Source: Tenebrio molitor
Lineage: Eukaryota; Arthropoda; Insecta; Coleoptera; Tenebrionidae
Direction: 5' to 3'
Assembly (NCBI RefSeq): GCF_963966145.1
Contig: NC_091053.1
Coordinates: 16,554,001 to 16,618,000, forward strand
Length of the DNA stretch: 64,000 bases
Part shown: piece after piece, positions 21,391 through 33,764 of the stretch
Layout: every line of letters starts with the position of its first letter
Position numbering within the stretch: position 1 is the first letter of the stretch
The notes under the pieces: model-generated
What the model was told of the DNA's origin: nothing
What the model saw: the letters and a program-made list of their open reading frames with translations, nothing else
Databases searched by the model: none
Program-made: the position numbers and the translations under genes

Positions 21391-22620
21391 TATTTCAAAC
21401 ATGCAGAGCTAGCTGCTACAGTAACAATGAATGCATTTCCCTCAAGTGCCAGAAATATATATGCATATTGTCGTCAAAATTTCATGTATTCGGATTAATT
21501 GTTAAATTTTGTATAATTTATCCACAATATTTTATGTGCTTAAGTTAATGTTTAGAATTTATATTTTTTATATCGTCAACATTTTTATGAACTTGAGTTA
21601 ATGCGTGGCATTTTATTTTAACCCCGACGAAGTCAAGAGCATGCAGCTGGGGTGATTAACTATCGAGCCCCAGCTGGGTCGTAAATGTCATAATTATCAC
21701 ATTTCTGCATTTAAAACTGTTTAGTTTTAGTTTTTGGGAGCATTCTGTAACACACCGCCGAATAATAAAGAGCTGACTTTGATGTTTAACGTTTTCTTTC
21801 GTTTAAAATATAATTAATTCCCTATAATATAAAGATGTAGGTATACAAGTATATAGGTTATAAGTATATATGTATGGATTACGTAAAATACTATGAGTGC
21901 AGTGCTAACTGCCCACACTCCCGCCCTTTGCCCTCTGGGCCACGTGTAGTCTTGTATTCGGGGCAGTCCCGCTCCAAATAGCAATGATGAGGTCACGGGG
22001 CGCACGTGTCATTCGATACGCCGAAATACGCCGAAATCCTAACACAAAGCTTAAAAACAATTGTTACGATTTCAATAATTATTGTAGGACAACGAAATAT
22101 TAAACACATTTTTTTTTCCTGTTTTCGTCTTTTGCATATGTCTAAGTCACGTCCAAAAGTTAGATGGATTTATAGACTTGTTTTGGACCTTCAGGAATTT
22201 CGATAAATAGTTCAAGACAAACAAAACAGTACCGAGACATTATTTACAACCCTCTCGCACACCCCAATAGTGCGAGATGCCAGACCGTCACAAATCTGTC
22301 AGCGTCAGACCATGAGACCCATTTCGTGATTGTTGGATGCTGATTATTAGGGTATTTAAAGGGCGGACTAGATCAGTTGAGGAGGAACTGTGACAGAGTG
22401 TAGAGCAAAGAATCCAATTAGAATATCTTATTAAAGTTTATGCGAAAGTGAGTTTGTGAAAGGTGTAGTTAATTTACACAAGGTGAGTGTATCACTGAGT
22501 AACCTGTTTCTGTTGGTGATGTGGTGAGTTTACCTATTTTAATAATTGATATTGATCATGATCATGGCCATAATTAAATACAATCAGCATGATGAGTCTT
22601 TGAATGATTTATGAATAATT
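21390..22620. other. LTR-retrotransposon debris, no intact gene
   Basis: Includes CCCCAGCTGG words in inverted order around 21,640-21,670, AATAATAAAGAGCTGAC near 21,763 and TATTTAAAGGGCGG near 22,352. All are promoter- or polyadenylation-like signals often found in LTRs. No gag or pol frame is detectable. Confidence 0.35.
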
Positions 22621-22633
22621 AATTGAGAGTATT

Positions 22634-22774
22634 GAGAGTCGCTGACTGAGATCAGGGCTGCTCGTGATTGCTAATTAATTGAGGGTCGCTGACTGAGATC
22701 AGGACCGCTCGTGATTAATAATGAGTTGAGAGTCGCTGACAGGGATCAGGACTGCTCGTGAGTTATAATTAATT
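22634..22774. repeat. three 47-bp tandem repeats
   Basis: Units at 22,634, 22,681 and 22,728 share GAG(A/G)GTCGCTGACWGRGATCAGG and CTCGTGA. Degenerate single units recur around 23,030 and 23,078. No reading frame spans them. They may belong to a retroelement leader. Confidence 0.7.
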
Positions 22775-23916
22775 GAGATGATATTGTTTTCACCATTGAG
22801 GGTGATTATGTTGTTGATTTGATCAGAGTCATAACAGTTTGATGCAATTGCTAATTTTGATATGATTAAGCCCCGACATGTCGAGCTAATTAATTAGACT
22901 GTCCAAACTTCCTTTGTTCCGGCAACTGTACGCTAGCAGAGACCGTGGAGCTGCTAGCGGGGTGAAATTGATTGTGATGCACTGGCAGAGACCGGGGATG
23001 CTGCCAGTGTGGCAGGTCGAGTGTGCCGCTGAGGTCCATCAGGGCCGCTCACCTGTTTTTGGTGATCACAATTGATTGAGGGTCGCTGAGTGTTATCAGG
23101 GCGCCTCGTTTGATTACAGTTGTGCAGTGGACTGTTAGAGTCCTGGGGGTTCGGAGTGAACCCTACTCTTTTCCTTTTCCTAACAACCCTGGACAAAGCC
23201 CAATGAGTTAATAATAATTGATAATAACTTAAAGTACTAGAGCTCAATGAATATGTGATGATAATTGATAATCACCAAAGATATTAAGAGTTGACATTGA
23301 CGTTGTGATGGTACCATATTTGAGATGTGTGTGATTTATTATTGTAAATATGTATTGGTTGTGCTCGCACAACACTTTCAGCGAACTGGTTACTCACCAC
23401 CCCATTTTATTATTTTACAGGAGGTAAGCCTGTGATAGATGTGCAGACCACGATCACCTCGATCCACGACACAAGCCGTCATGACACCATTGTTAACGTA
23501 ATGTTCACCCAATTATTTTATTTACTGACAATTACCAAATTACGACATCCTGACACTGCATCAAGTCTGATGTGTTATATTGATTGATAATTTGATTAGT
23601 ATCAGCATTATTATTATTTTTGTGTTCTGTCTCTCTCTGCGAGAGTTATCTCTCTCGCACTCGCATCATAGCTCCTGCATTATAACAAAGGTTTTAAGCT
23701 CTTCTTTATTTTAAACTACGACGGTGTAAACGGCTATTAATTAATTAACAATTCCATTTCGAGATATTATGGAAATACTAGAGAATAAACATTGTTATTA
23801 TATGTGTTGCAATAATTTTTTTTCTCTTACTTCCACTTCTGAAATTGTTACAAATATTTTTCCTCTTTGAATTTCCACTTTTGATTAAACTGTAGCAATA
23901 TTTTCTTCTTTGCTCT

Positions 23917-24360
23917 TGTCAGGATGTTTAATCAATTTCGAACACTGAATTTAAAACACTAACTTTATTATGAACGATGATTTATTATTTCCATACACTC
24001 GAATTACTCTTAACTCTAATTCTTAAGTCTACTCAGTCTTAGATTCACAATTTCTCTCTCCAACTTACTGTAAGTACTGTAACTCTCTTACTTTTATACT
24101 CATACATCCCCATTTCATTCAACCAGTCACATTCATTCTAGCTCCAACGGCCAAAATTACTAATCCAATAACAATCAAATGTTTAAACCTAAAAACAATC
24201 CGTTGAAGTCAACCGACTTTCCTAACCGACAACTTTTCTGTTAAAACTAATTCGTTCCGATCAATCTATTAGCATTCACTCATAACCAAATACACTTCTA
24301 CATTTCCTTATGACTAACGGATTTTAACGAATTTCTATCGATGGTCTAAAAATTACAACA
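23917..24360 (-). repeat. LTR-like block, right copy of an inverted pair
   Basis: On the minus strand it starts TGTTGTAATTTTT and ends ATCCTGACA, about 444 bp, closely matching 20,761-21,181. The shared leader continues down to about 23,810. The two blocks point toward each other, so they are not the two LTRs of one ordinary element. Confidence 0.55.
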
Positions 24361-24369
24361 CATTTATCC

Positions 24370-26840
24370 CCATTTAATTATTTGTCGAACCCCAAATAAT
24401 TAACATTTGTTTAAAAATAAGGAACATCCGTCGTTGGAAACAGCCATAAATGGAGTATAAATGTTACAATCTAACACTCAATTTGTCAGGATTCAAAAAA
24501 CAAACTCAGACCTCTTAATAATTTACTATGTATATTAAGGACTCTTGGAAATCAGTACAAGTTACCAGATCTTAGGTCAAAACAAGAGTGTCTAAAAACT
24601 AACTAAAATCGCATTTATACATCCCCTTTCTTACATCTGGCATCCATCTATCACCTCACTCACCCAACGCCCACACCAAATGCACAAACCACATTGTAAT
24701 GATTTGAATACATTACTTTTTCCGCCAAATATTTGAACCTGCGCAAAACGGCAACAAATGTGGTCGTGATCGTCATCGAATCGGAGGAGCCCTACGTTGT
24801 GATTTTCTTTTGGCGGAAAGGTTCGGAATGCAAACGGTGAGGGTTCCAGTTGGAAGAGTGCCGCAAATAAAACACACATGTGAGGGACGCAAAATACCTT
24901 TTATTAAAAATGCCTGTAATAACTTTGATGAAAAAGAAATTGAAACGAATACAAAAGACAGAAATTAAGGTTAACGAAGTACAAGAAATTAACTAGTTGA
25001 GTACATCACAAAGATAAACGACAAGATGAATGCAACCATATTTAAAACAACAGGAAAACGGGCACATGACAGACAAAATGACAGTTTAAAGCTTACAAAC
25101 AAGTAAACAAATTATAAGGCAGTTATTACAGACAGGGACGGATGAAAAACCCTCTTCAAAAACCGTATCCCAGGTATTACTCATATTTTACAATTCGATT
25201 AATGACAAAACAATGTTTAACTCGGAACTACGCGGTCAAGGTACGCCAACGGGAACTTAGAGCTGGAGGTAACAAACTTTCGGTCGCGAGGGGACTCAGA
25301 AGAATAATCTGAATCATCTTGAAATCAAGCGACGTTTATAGATATTCGGGGTATTAATGAATGTCAGACTATTTCGCCGACCAAGCAAGAGTGACAGAGC
25401 GCCTCGGGGTCGTACGATTAGCATCACTAAACAGCATAAGCGAATATTTAGCTCCACCGTCCCCAACCAACCGTTTCCCGACAAACCCCCGAAATCTCTA
25501 TAACCTCGACGGAAGCTTCACGAAAACATCCCGCCGCCGCATAAGCGAAGACTCAGGTCCGCCCCCGCTAACGGCTTTAAATAACCGTAGCTTCCACAGA
25601 AATTTGACTAAACAACCCCCTCCGACCTCCTGACTGCCACCTAGCTCCCATGGGGGCGCACTTACAACATTTTACTTTAACTTTTCCGAAATCTAACAAC
25701 AACACAAAGAAAAAACCCGAGTTTAATTCAATCGAACAAAGCGTAACATTAGCGATGAGAAAATTCGACACAACATAGCGCAACATTAAACAATGATGAA
25801 ATAAGCAAAACAAAACGCAACATTAAACAAGGAGGAAATAAAAGAGAACAAGACGTGAAGTTAAATAACGATAAAATAGAACCACTTTAAATGGCACAAA
25901 TATCAGTAAACAGCATAAATAACGAATACAATAATCGTTGGTAATGTTAAACAAAAAGAAAATGGCGGGTCGAGTGCCGTTAGAAAATGCTAGAAAAAAA
26001 AAACAAAATGGACGCTCGCGGTTCGGACGACGGCTCCTAATTTCCGAAATTACCTGATTACCAAAAAAATGAACCTCCCGGGAGAAACTTAGGGATAACG
26101 CTTAAAATTAACAAATGGGCGCTTCTTAAAGAAACAGCATGCAACAAAATGAAATCTACAACATACCCTTACCACGTGGTCCTGGTCCCAAAAACAAAAC
26201 ACAAAAAAAAAAGGCAACGAAAGTGGGATAAATTACCCAGGTGAATTAAAAACGTTGAATTCTTCACGGGGACACAAAATATCTACTCGGAACGGTAGTG
26301 TAATCGGTTCAGATGTAACTTACAGATTTTTGGAATATTGGATCGCTCTTCGCTAGGTCTGTTCGTTTCGAAAAACCAAACAAAAGTGAACTACCCCCTT
26401 CAACCGCCCGCGCGAGCCCGTTTCAACCCCCGCCATATTTCCGCTAGTAGTTCCCAGTCTAGCCGCTAGTACCTTCACATTTGGCGCGCTGTTGTGGTGG
26501 TACCGGAAACTTAAATTTAAATTTTAAACTGGGTCACTACAACATGCACCCGCAAAAGACCACAACGGTCATATCAGTCCCAGCAAATTTACACACTAAC
26601 CATAAAGCAACACATGTCAACTGTTTCTAACACCCATGGGAAACGCAGAGGGCTGTCTTAGATCTGTCAACAAGTGTGACTAATGGACATTTGCCCTCGT
26701 TTCGCATAAGTGAAAACTACCACGGTCCTAACAAAACAAAAAAGGAACTTATGTCTAATTAATCCATTTTTCAACATCTGTAACATAAATAAATGTCTAA
26801 TGTTGTTGTTTATTTTGTAGAGCTGTTAAAGTTGAGGAGG
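24370..26840. other. unassigned; possible minus-strand non-coding unit
   Basis: No supported coding gene. On the minus strand, a GC-rich stretch around 26,540-26,330 ends in a good splice donor (AAATCT then GTAAGT at about 26,325), and AATAAAA occurs near 24,897. This could be a non-coding transcript or a decayed LTR element. The GC-richer patch 25,360-25,640 gives open frames on both strands with no known domain. Confidence 0.25.
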
Positions 26841-26843
26841 AGA

Positions 26844-27140
26844 ATGGCTTCGAAACATGTTATTGAATTTAATGCCATTGCCACATCATTTAAAGATGAT
26901 AACAGATAATTAGTAAGAGGGGAAAATGCCTATAATACAATACATGAGTGGCCATGTAAAAAAAAAATAGAGTTTCATGAAGATGTGGACCCTTGGTTGA
27001 TTAAAGGCACTGTTATTGAAGATATTTTATTCTCAGAGGAATATCGCAATGCTGTTAAAAAAAAAATAATACTTTTTTGGAAAAGTCGTTATTGTGGTTA
27101 CAATTTTGTTAATGAAATGACGAAGTATAAAAGTTGAAGG
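26844..27140 (+). pseudogene. unrecognised pseudogene fragment
   Basis: An ATG-initiated frame runs for about 22 codons to a TAA and then stays open for roughly 75 more codons in the same frame. It includes F-H-E-D-V-D-P-W-L-I-K-G-T and then E-D-I-L-F-S-E-E-Y-R-N-A-V. The preceding bases TTTATTTTGTAG look like a splice acceptor. I do not recognise the family. One in-frame stop and homopolymer A runs suggest decay. Confidence 0.35.
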
Positions 27141-27289
27141 AAAACTATCAGTTCATTCATAGATAATCTGAACATATCAGTAGAAATCTAAATGACATGG
27201 AGAAAAATAGAAATTAGATGCGTTATCGATTAAATTAACAAATGTCTAAGAACAGGAAATCCTAAAGCTTTCGTCATAGGCTTTCGTTA

Positions 27290-27410
27290 AAAAGTTCTTG
27301 ACCTTAACAATTAAAATGGAAACCAAAGAATTTTAAAATTACTATAACTGGCCATACTGCCAACTTAAATTTGAATTTTCAGGATCAAAATAACATTCAA
27401 AACTTACCAG
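27290..27410. repeat. old dispersed repeat, related to 49,735-49,840
   Basis: Bases 27,290-27,405 are a diverged reverse-complement relative of about 49,735-49,850 (shared TGCCAACTTAAATTT and AAACCAAAGAA words). No coding content. Confidence 0.5.
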
Positions 27411-27542
27411 AAAGAAGCCTAAGAAATTCGTGTTTGATTTTTTTTTCAAATAGAAAAATTGCTGTTCAGGTTTACCTAAGTGGTTTAAGAAAACAAGTCT
27501 GATTTCGAATTTATTATGAACTACTGTGAAATGTGCTGATTA

Positions 27543-28032
27543 GGCTAGGGCCACACTACAGACTTTTCATCGGCCGACAGTTTAGTTGGTTGCTTAATAA
27601 GTATGAGGACTTATGTGAGTGCGCACACTAAAGCGATTGTAGTCGGCCGACAGATTGATCGAAAACAGTTTAGTTTATAGTCCTACAGAAACTCTAGTGG
27701 AACCCGACTTTGGTCGTAAATTTATGTTTGTCACTTGAAAAATAGAATTTTATGCTGCAGCAATAATCCTACTAATAAATGCTAATGAGGGTTGTCAGTT
27801 TGGGGTTCGCAATGTTCGCTTCAAGCAGGGATGTTACAGGTAGTGGTAGTTGTATTTATGACAAAGGTTATTACTTGATAATAAAATCTTATTCTTCGGT
27901 TGTTGTTGGTAAATTTACAACCAAAGTCGAATTCCACTAGAGTTTCTGTAGGACTATACCTGGTGGGCGCGGAAGCTACCCAATAGGACTAAATTATCGG
28001 CCGATTATTTAGTCTGTAGTGTGGCCCTAGCC
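27543..28032. mobile_element. PIF/Harbinger-like MITE
   Basis: Inverted ends GGCTAGGGCCACACTACAGACT (27,543) and AGTCTGTAGTGTGGCCCTAGCC (28,032) are flanked by the 3-bp duplication TTA, which fits PIF/Harbinger. A second inverted pair lies inside (about 27,680-27,720 against 27,906-27,957, core CCACTAGAGTTTCTGTAGGACTATA), so the element is a nested hairpin. Its right end lies 29 bp from the stop codon of the odorant receptor at 28,061. Confidence 0.75.
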
Positions 28033-28060
28033 TTAAGGTGATGCCATCTTCAAAAACGGA

Positions 28061-29414
28061 CTACGGCTTCAGTTTCAAGAGCAACGTAAAGTACGAATAA
28101 GCCGAGTACAAAACCTGAAAACACACAAATTAACAAGAAACAACACTCCAAATCGCACTCAACCCCCAAAAATGTGGCCAAAGACATCACTTTCAGTCCG
28201 CAAGCCTTCAAGGTGAGCGCTTTCTGGCTCCGCAACAAGATCAAGATCACATATTTCTGCATTGAGGATTCTTTTTCGTACCAGTGGAACGAGTAAATCG
28301 CGTCGGAGATGGCCGAACTCTGCGTAAAACTTTAAGTGAGTCCCACCCACGATGAAACGAACTGTACACTGTACCTCGTCCATGATCGCTTGTCCATAGT
28401 AGCACACGATGAACAGCATGCCCAACCACCCCGACAGGTGCAGGAAAAATCTAAAAGCCTCGACGTAGTCAGGGGTTGTGGTGATTTCGAAACCTAGAAT
28501 GCTGATGATGAAACTGGTCCAAGTGATGTGCAACAACATCATCTGGTTGAAAGCCTGATCGGCTCTGGTGGCGTAGCTGCAGTACCAACTTTAACAAACC
28601 GAAATCACTACAACTGTCACTCACTCAACAATGGCGGTGTGGTATTTGACACATAACCTCATTCTACCCTCCAAAACGTCGCGATCTGTCATCGACGACA
28701 TCTCCAAGATCATCCCCTTCAAGTGTCCCAGTTGTGCAGTTGTGTGCATCAAAACCCCGCATATCAGCATCGTGATCACTATGATAACCGTCGTGACCAA
28801 AATGCAAATCGTGATTTCGTAAAGGGCCACGAGTTCCGCCAAGGGTGAGTAGTCAAACCTGAAGGGCATCAAAAACCTGACCACCAACCCGCACGGTATC
28901 CCAAATCTGGTCATGTGACTAGACCTGTCATTTTGACAGCTGTGATAGCCCAAAACGGGCAACAAGCCGTAACACACGTTGCCCACGATACCATAGACAA
29001 TGAACAGTTTGGTGTAGAAACCGACAGACTTGTCCGTCTCCTCGATCAGACTCTTGGGACTATAGTCCTCGAATTTTTGCAAATCTCTGACCAAAGCCAC
29101 GATTTCGGATTTACGCCTTATGAAGCACGTGGACACGTACATCACTCCGTAGAGGGCGCTCAGAGCGACGAAATTCTCGTTGACGCTTGCGAACGAGGTG
29201 TCGTCCTCTGAAAAGCGTACAGTTCGGCGCAAGGATAGGCTATGGTACCCTACTTACCGTAAAACTGTGAAATCAAGTCGGCCAGTATCGGGAAAGTGGT
29301 GATTGTGACGATCGTCGTGACGTAATACTGTTTAATTGTGGTAGAGTGATTTCGGGGCCACATGTTCAACACGGTGAGAGTTTTGACGAAGAATTTTAAG
29401 TAATCGTGCGACAT
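28061..29414 (-). CDS. odorant receptor 1 (7tm_6 family)
   Basis: Five exons: 29414-29258, 29207-28625, 28576-28375, 28319-28164, 28114-28061; 1152 nt, 383 residues. All introns are GT-AG and about 50 bp. Insect odorant receptors form ligand-gated cation channels with Orco in sensory neuron membranes. The family hallmarks are near the C-terminus: S-S-A-I-S-D-A-I-Y-S-F-H-W-Y, then M-Q-K-Y-V-I-L, M-S-L-A-T-F-L-G, and the closing V-L-Y-S-A-Y-S-Y-F-T-L-L. Several hydrophobic stretches fit a seven-pass receptor. The start M-S-H-D-Y aligns with the neighbour's M-S-D-D-K. An in-frame ATG 11 codons upstream (29,447) is the alternative. The ligand cannot be told from sequence. Confidence 0.9.
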
Positions 29415-29575
29415 GGTTCTAGTGAGTTGGGTGTTTGAGTGGTTCATGTTGGTAGGCGTGGTTGACTGTTGTCTTGAGAAATATGGTTAAGTAATGCGGC
29501 TTAAATTATCAATGGGGTGCATCGACGTTCGCAGTGAATTGTAAATGTGAAGGAGAAATGTTTTTGACGTACTTG

Positions 29576-31642
29576 TTAAGGTTTCAGTTTTAACAAGAGG
29601 GTGAAGTAGGAGTATGCAGAATACAAGATCTGTCAAAAAGGAGCTAGTTTTAAAAAAACTGAATTGAAATGAGAGGGCCAGACTTACGCCTATAAATGTG
29701 GCCAGAGACATTATTTTGAGACCGACTGCGGAAATCGTGAGAGGTTTTTGACTGCGGAGTTGCATCAAAATGACGTATTTTTGAATGGAAACGGGTTTGT
29801 CGTACCAAGAGAAAGAATATGCAGCTTCAGAAATTGCAGAACTCTAGAAAAAAGTAATTTTTTTTCTACTGACATTTCCATAGAAATATTTTGACACATT
29901 GTTAATATTTACGACAAATTATCCACATTTGCTGTATCTACAGTAAAAACGTTTTAAATGTGGATTGTCAAACTCAAGTTCGCTTAAAAATTATGACTGA
30001 ACCGTACGTTAGTGCGAAATCTGTCATAAATTCCAAATACCTTATAAGTGCGCCTTCTTACTTTTCCTGGTAGTGCCAACTTAACGGCAAGTCCCTAATC
30101 CACATCTACAGGCTGTTATTCAAATGCGTGACCAAATTTTAACCACGAGCTACTGGCTTCATGTAGAACTCGGAAAAAATGTGTAAACAATTCTATCAAA
30201 AAATAAAATGACATTTATTTTTTTAGCTACAATTTTTTTTAGTCTTCTACATTGTCCCACAACCTCGTAGGTAAAATTTCCGCACATTTTAAAAATACAC
30301 CCTGTTTATCATATAAGATTTTACGTTGCCAACCTAATAATCATCAAATAACTAGTGGGTCATGCCAACACTGTGACAATTGTTTTAAAGAAAAAATAAA
30401 CTTTACCTCGTCCATCAAAGTTTGTCCGTAATGACAGACAACGTACAACATTCCCAACCATCCCGCCAAATGCATTCCAAATCTCAGAGCTTCGGTGACG
30501 TCATCTGTCATAATTATCTCAAAACCCAAAACGCTGATAACAAAACCGGTCCAACTGACGTGGAGTAGCATCATCTTATTGAAGCACAAGTCGCTTCTAG
30601 TAGCATAACTGCAACTCGATTTTGTTACAAAGAGCGATAAATGATTTTTGAGCCACCAGGTAAATACGCACTGTAACTTTACCCACCAGAAAACTGAAAA
30701 ATACATTACATTTTTGTGTTTGACAATGAGAGTCTTTGCAAACATTACAGTTCTCTGTTGACCTTGTGAGCTGTCAAAATTTTCGATGGGTAAATTTACT
30801 GTCGTGACATTTTCAAAATTCAAACAACACAAAACCTACTCGACGAGTGCAACGTGGAACCTGACACAGAACCGGACCTTCTCTTGAAGTTCTTCTTGTG
30901 GACAAAAAGACAAATCCGCGATCAGCGTCTTCAGTCGCTTCAAATGTGAGGTTAGGTGTATCAGCACCCCACAGATGAGCATAGTGACGGACATGATGAT
31001 CGTAGTGGCCAATGTACATTCGACAATGACAGTCACGATGAGCAATTGTTTCAAAGGTGAAGTGTCATATCTGAAGGGTAGGACGTATCTGGTGACCATC
31101 CCGCACGGGATGCCGTATTTGAGCATGTGGAACGTTTTGTTTTTCTGGCACACCCTGTAGTGGAGCAGAGGCATCAGTCCGTAGCAGAAGTTGCCGACCA
31201 AGCCATAGAAGATGAAGAGCTTGGTGTAGAACTGTGCGGACTTCTCCGTCGAGTGGATCAAGGACATGGGGGAGAAGGCCTCGAACTGGGCGAGGTCCTC
31301 GATCAGCGCCCTGATCGAGTTCTTGTTTTTGATGAAGCAAAAGGAGATGTAGATGACGCCGAGAAGGGCGGTCAGAGCGATGACGTTCTCGATCACGTCG
31401 GTCAAAGAGACGGTTTCTTCTGCACAAACGAATTGAACAGTTGAAGAGAAGATTCAACGTGTTTTACCGAAGAATTGCGTCATCATGTCCGCCACAACGG
31501 GAAGAATCGTGACGGTGAGGATTGACGTTACGTAGTATTGCTTGAGGAAAGAGGAACATCTGCCGCCCTCTTGCGGCCACATGCTCAACAATCGTAGGGT
31601 ATTCACCGTGAACTTGAGGTAAGTGTGTTTGTCGTCGGACAT
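29576..31642 (-). CDS. odorant receptor 2 (7tm_6 family)
   Basis: Five exons: 31642-31468, 31419-30840, 30608-30407, 29843-29688, 29629-29576; 1167 nt, 388 residues. Exons 3, 4 and 5 are 202, 156 and 54 nt, exactly as in the gene at 28,061, and intron phases agree, so the pair arose by tandem duplication. The C-terminus reads S-S-A-I-S-E-A-A-Y-S-F-S-W-Y, I-Q-K-Y-V-I-L and I-L-Y-S-A-Y-S-Y-F-T-L-L. Intron 3 is about 560 bp against 55 bp in the neighbour and holds no gene. An in-frame ATG at 31,687 would add 15 residues. I prefer 31,642 because it matches the paralogue. Only 161 bp separate this gene's stop codon from the start of its neighbour. Confidence 0.9.
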
Positions 31643-32202
31643 TTTGGTTTTGTTCACTCGTGTGCAAAAATCGAGTTTTATTAACAATCTCGTTTGAGAT
31701 ATTTATAAAATGGCGGTCTGACGTACCGTTAGTTTCTGAATTATTGAAAATATAAAAATTATAGGTAGGTATACATTTCTTCTGTAATGTTATACGTGAG
31801 AGTTGTTTTGTGATCAATTTTAAAGCGCTCCAGTTTCGTAATTCTAAAACTTCCAACTGAAATATTTAGTGGTCGTGTTGATGTAATGTCGATGGTGAGT
31901 TAACAATTGAACACTTTTCGATCAAATTAAAGAACAAAGTGAACGAGAATGTAGCTTTAGATGTTTTATGAAAAGTAATGACGGTTGGAGTGTCTAGTTA
32001 TGTTTAGATGTCTTTATTGACAAGAATTCAATAAAATTAATTATAAATTGATGGAAAAACGGAGAATAAAAATGAGAGGACAACTTGGAGCGATTAAGAT
32101 GAAGCGACAAAGGAAAGCAAATAAACTGGAACCCGATGCGATTTATTTCTGTGTTCGAGTTAATTAAGAAATGAAAACAACAAGGTTCGAAAAGGAAAGA
32201 TA
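31643..32202. other. intergenic, no supported gene
   Basis: AT-rich spacer upstream of odorant receptor 2. Nothing recognisable. Confidence 0.4.
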
Positions 32203-32620
32203 CGGGGTGATCAAGAAGGACTGTTTAAGTTGGTAATGCTGAATTTTATTTTTAAATGGTACAACTGGAGTAACTTCCGGTTGTTGACGGCTTTACACTG
32301 ACAAGTCAAATTTGACATTTCAAATTAAACATGCTGGTGAATCGTTCCAGAGAAGAGTTAATTTATGTTTAGAGCAAAATGGGAGCACTTGGAGAATTTC
32401 TTTTAGTTAATTTTTAGATTATTATTCCGAATTCCAACTTTGATTTATTTTTGTTGTTAATTTTTACTCTCATAACCTACCATTTTGTCGTTATTAATGC
32501 TACATCAGATATCTGTCAAATAAACCCACAAAACATATCCGGTTGCAGTGTTGTAAATAGCCGAATAAAAAAAATTCTTAATTGTATTGCCAACTTAAAC
32601 AGTCCTTCTTGATCACCCGG
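32203..32620. mobile_element. Tc1/mariner-type MITE
   Basis: Inverted ends CGGGGTGATCAAGAAGGACT and AGTCCTTCTTGATCACCCGG, about 31 bp each, are flanked by TA on both sides. Contains no transposase frame. Confidence 0.8.
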
Positions 32621-33084
32621 TATAAAAAATGAGCCACCTGTTGATTCATGTTGGTTAAACAAAAATATCCCTAGTGTGTTTTTGGCTGTAACACGTGCTG
32701 AAAAAACGAACCAGAAAAATGTTTCTATTTATTTCTGCGTTGTGGCGTAAAAGCAAAATCTGTTCATGGCCTACTAAATCTGAACTGCGCTGCGCTTATT
32801 ACGGCCGTAACAAACTAGCTGAATGATTGATTCGGCTAACCTCAAAAAATCTACCCTTAACTAGCGCCATCTCTTTAAAGATATTAAACTACAAATCAAC
32901 TAAATTGCTACAATAATTTAAATTTCCTTGAATTTCATCAAGGTTGAAGTACTAACATGGGAAAATAGTGCGTTGCATGTGGAGAAAATAACAACAGTTA
33001 TTTTCAAATTCCCAGCAACCTCCAAACCAAATCCAAAATTGATAAAATTATAAAAAAAAACTAAATGAAACATTTCACTGTAAT

Positions 33085-33373
33085 ACATGTTTCTTCTTTA
33101 TTATCTACAGCAACTCCAGGACCCTTGTTACGATTAGTTTGGCTTCAAGACCGTGGGGTCTGTAAATTTGTGGGGCTTTTAAAAGACTTGGCTAATATTG
33201 CCACACAAGTTTTATCATATTTAATTCCAAAAAATCCTTGTCAACCACTGGTTACTACTTTGCATCCACATTTAATACAGAATTCCATATTTACCTGTGA
33301 TAAACACAAAGATAAAATTTGTAAAGTTATTATCCAATTAGTAATTAAACCAATTTTAAACATTTGTTTATAA
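33085..33373 (+). pseudogene. P-element/THAP transposase C-terminal fragment
   Basis: About 95 codons after a likely splice acceptor (ATTATCTACAG). The pattern L-R-L-V-W-L-Q-D-R-G matches L-D-L-I-Y-L-H-D-R-G in the transposase C-terminus at 7477-8695, and F-T-C-D-K-H-K-D-K-I matches F-T-C-E-E-H-R-S-V-L. Both end in a K-P-I-L-N or K-P-V-L-H-N run. The catalytic part is missing, so this is the leftover of an internally deleted element. Confidence 0.75.
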
Positions 33374-33764
33374 AAAAAAACAGATTACATAAAAACGAAA
33401 TCCATTCAGAATAAACTCACAAGTAGGAAGGTTTTAAAATTATAAACTTACGAGAAAGGTATTGTCTTCCTGCAGATAGATAGTTTTACTTTTAATTTTT
33501 CTACTGTGCTCTATCCATTTTCAGATTTTGCAATTCCATTTTATATATAAATATTATGTTTCATAATTTGATCATTGTAATTATTAGGTATTCTTACGTT
33601 CATGAAACGTATTCGTGAAAATTTATTTCGCGTCAAAATGACAAAATAGAAAGTGTTAACCTAACAAAATAAACACGTTACGTGATTGTGATTGGATAAT
33701 TTCAATTCAAATTACATTTTTCTTTTCTATTTCGCTAACAGATGGAGTTGGTTAAGGGTGAATT

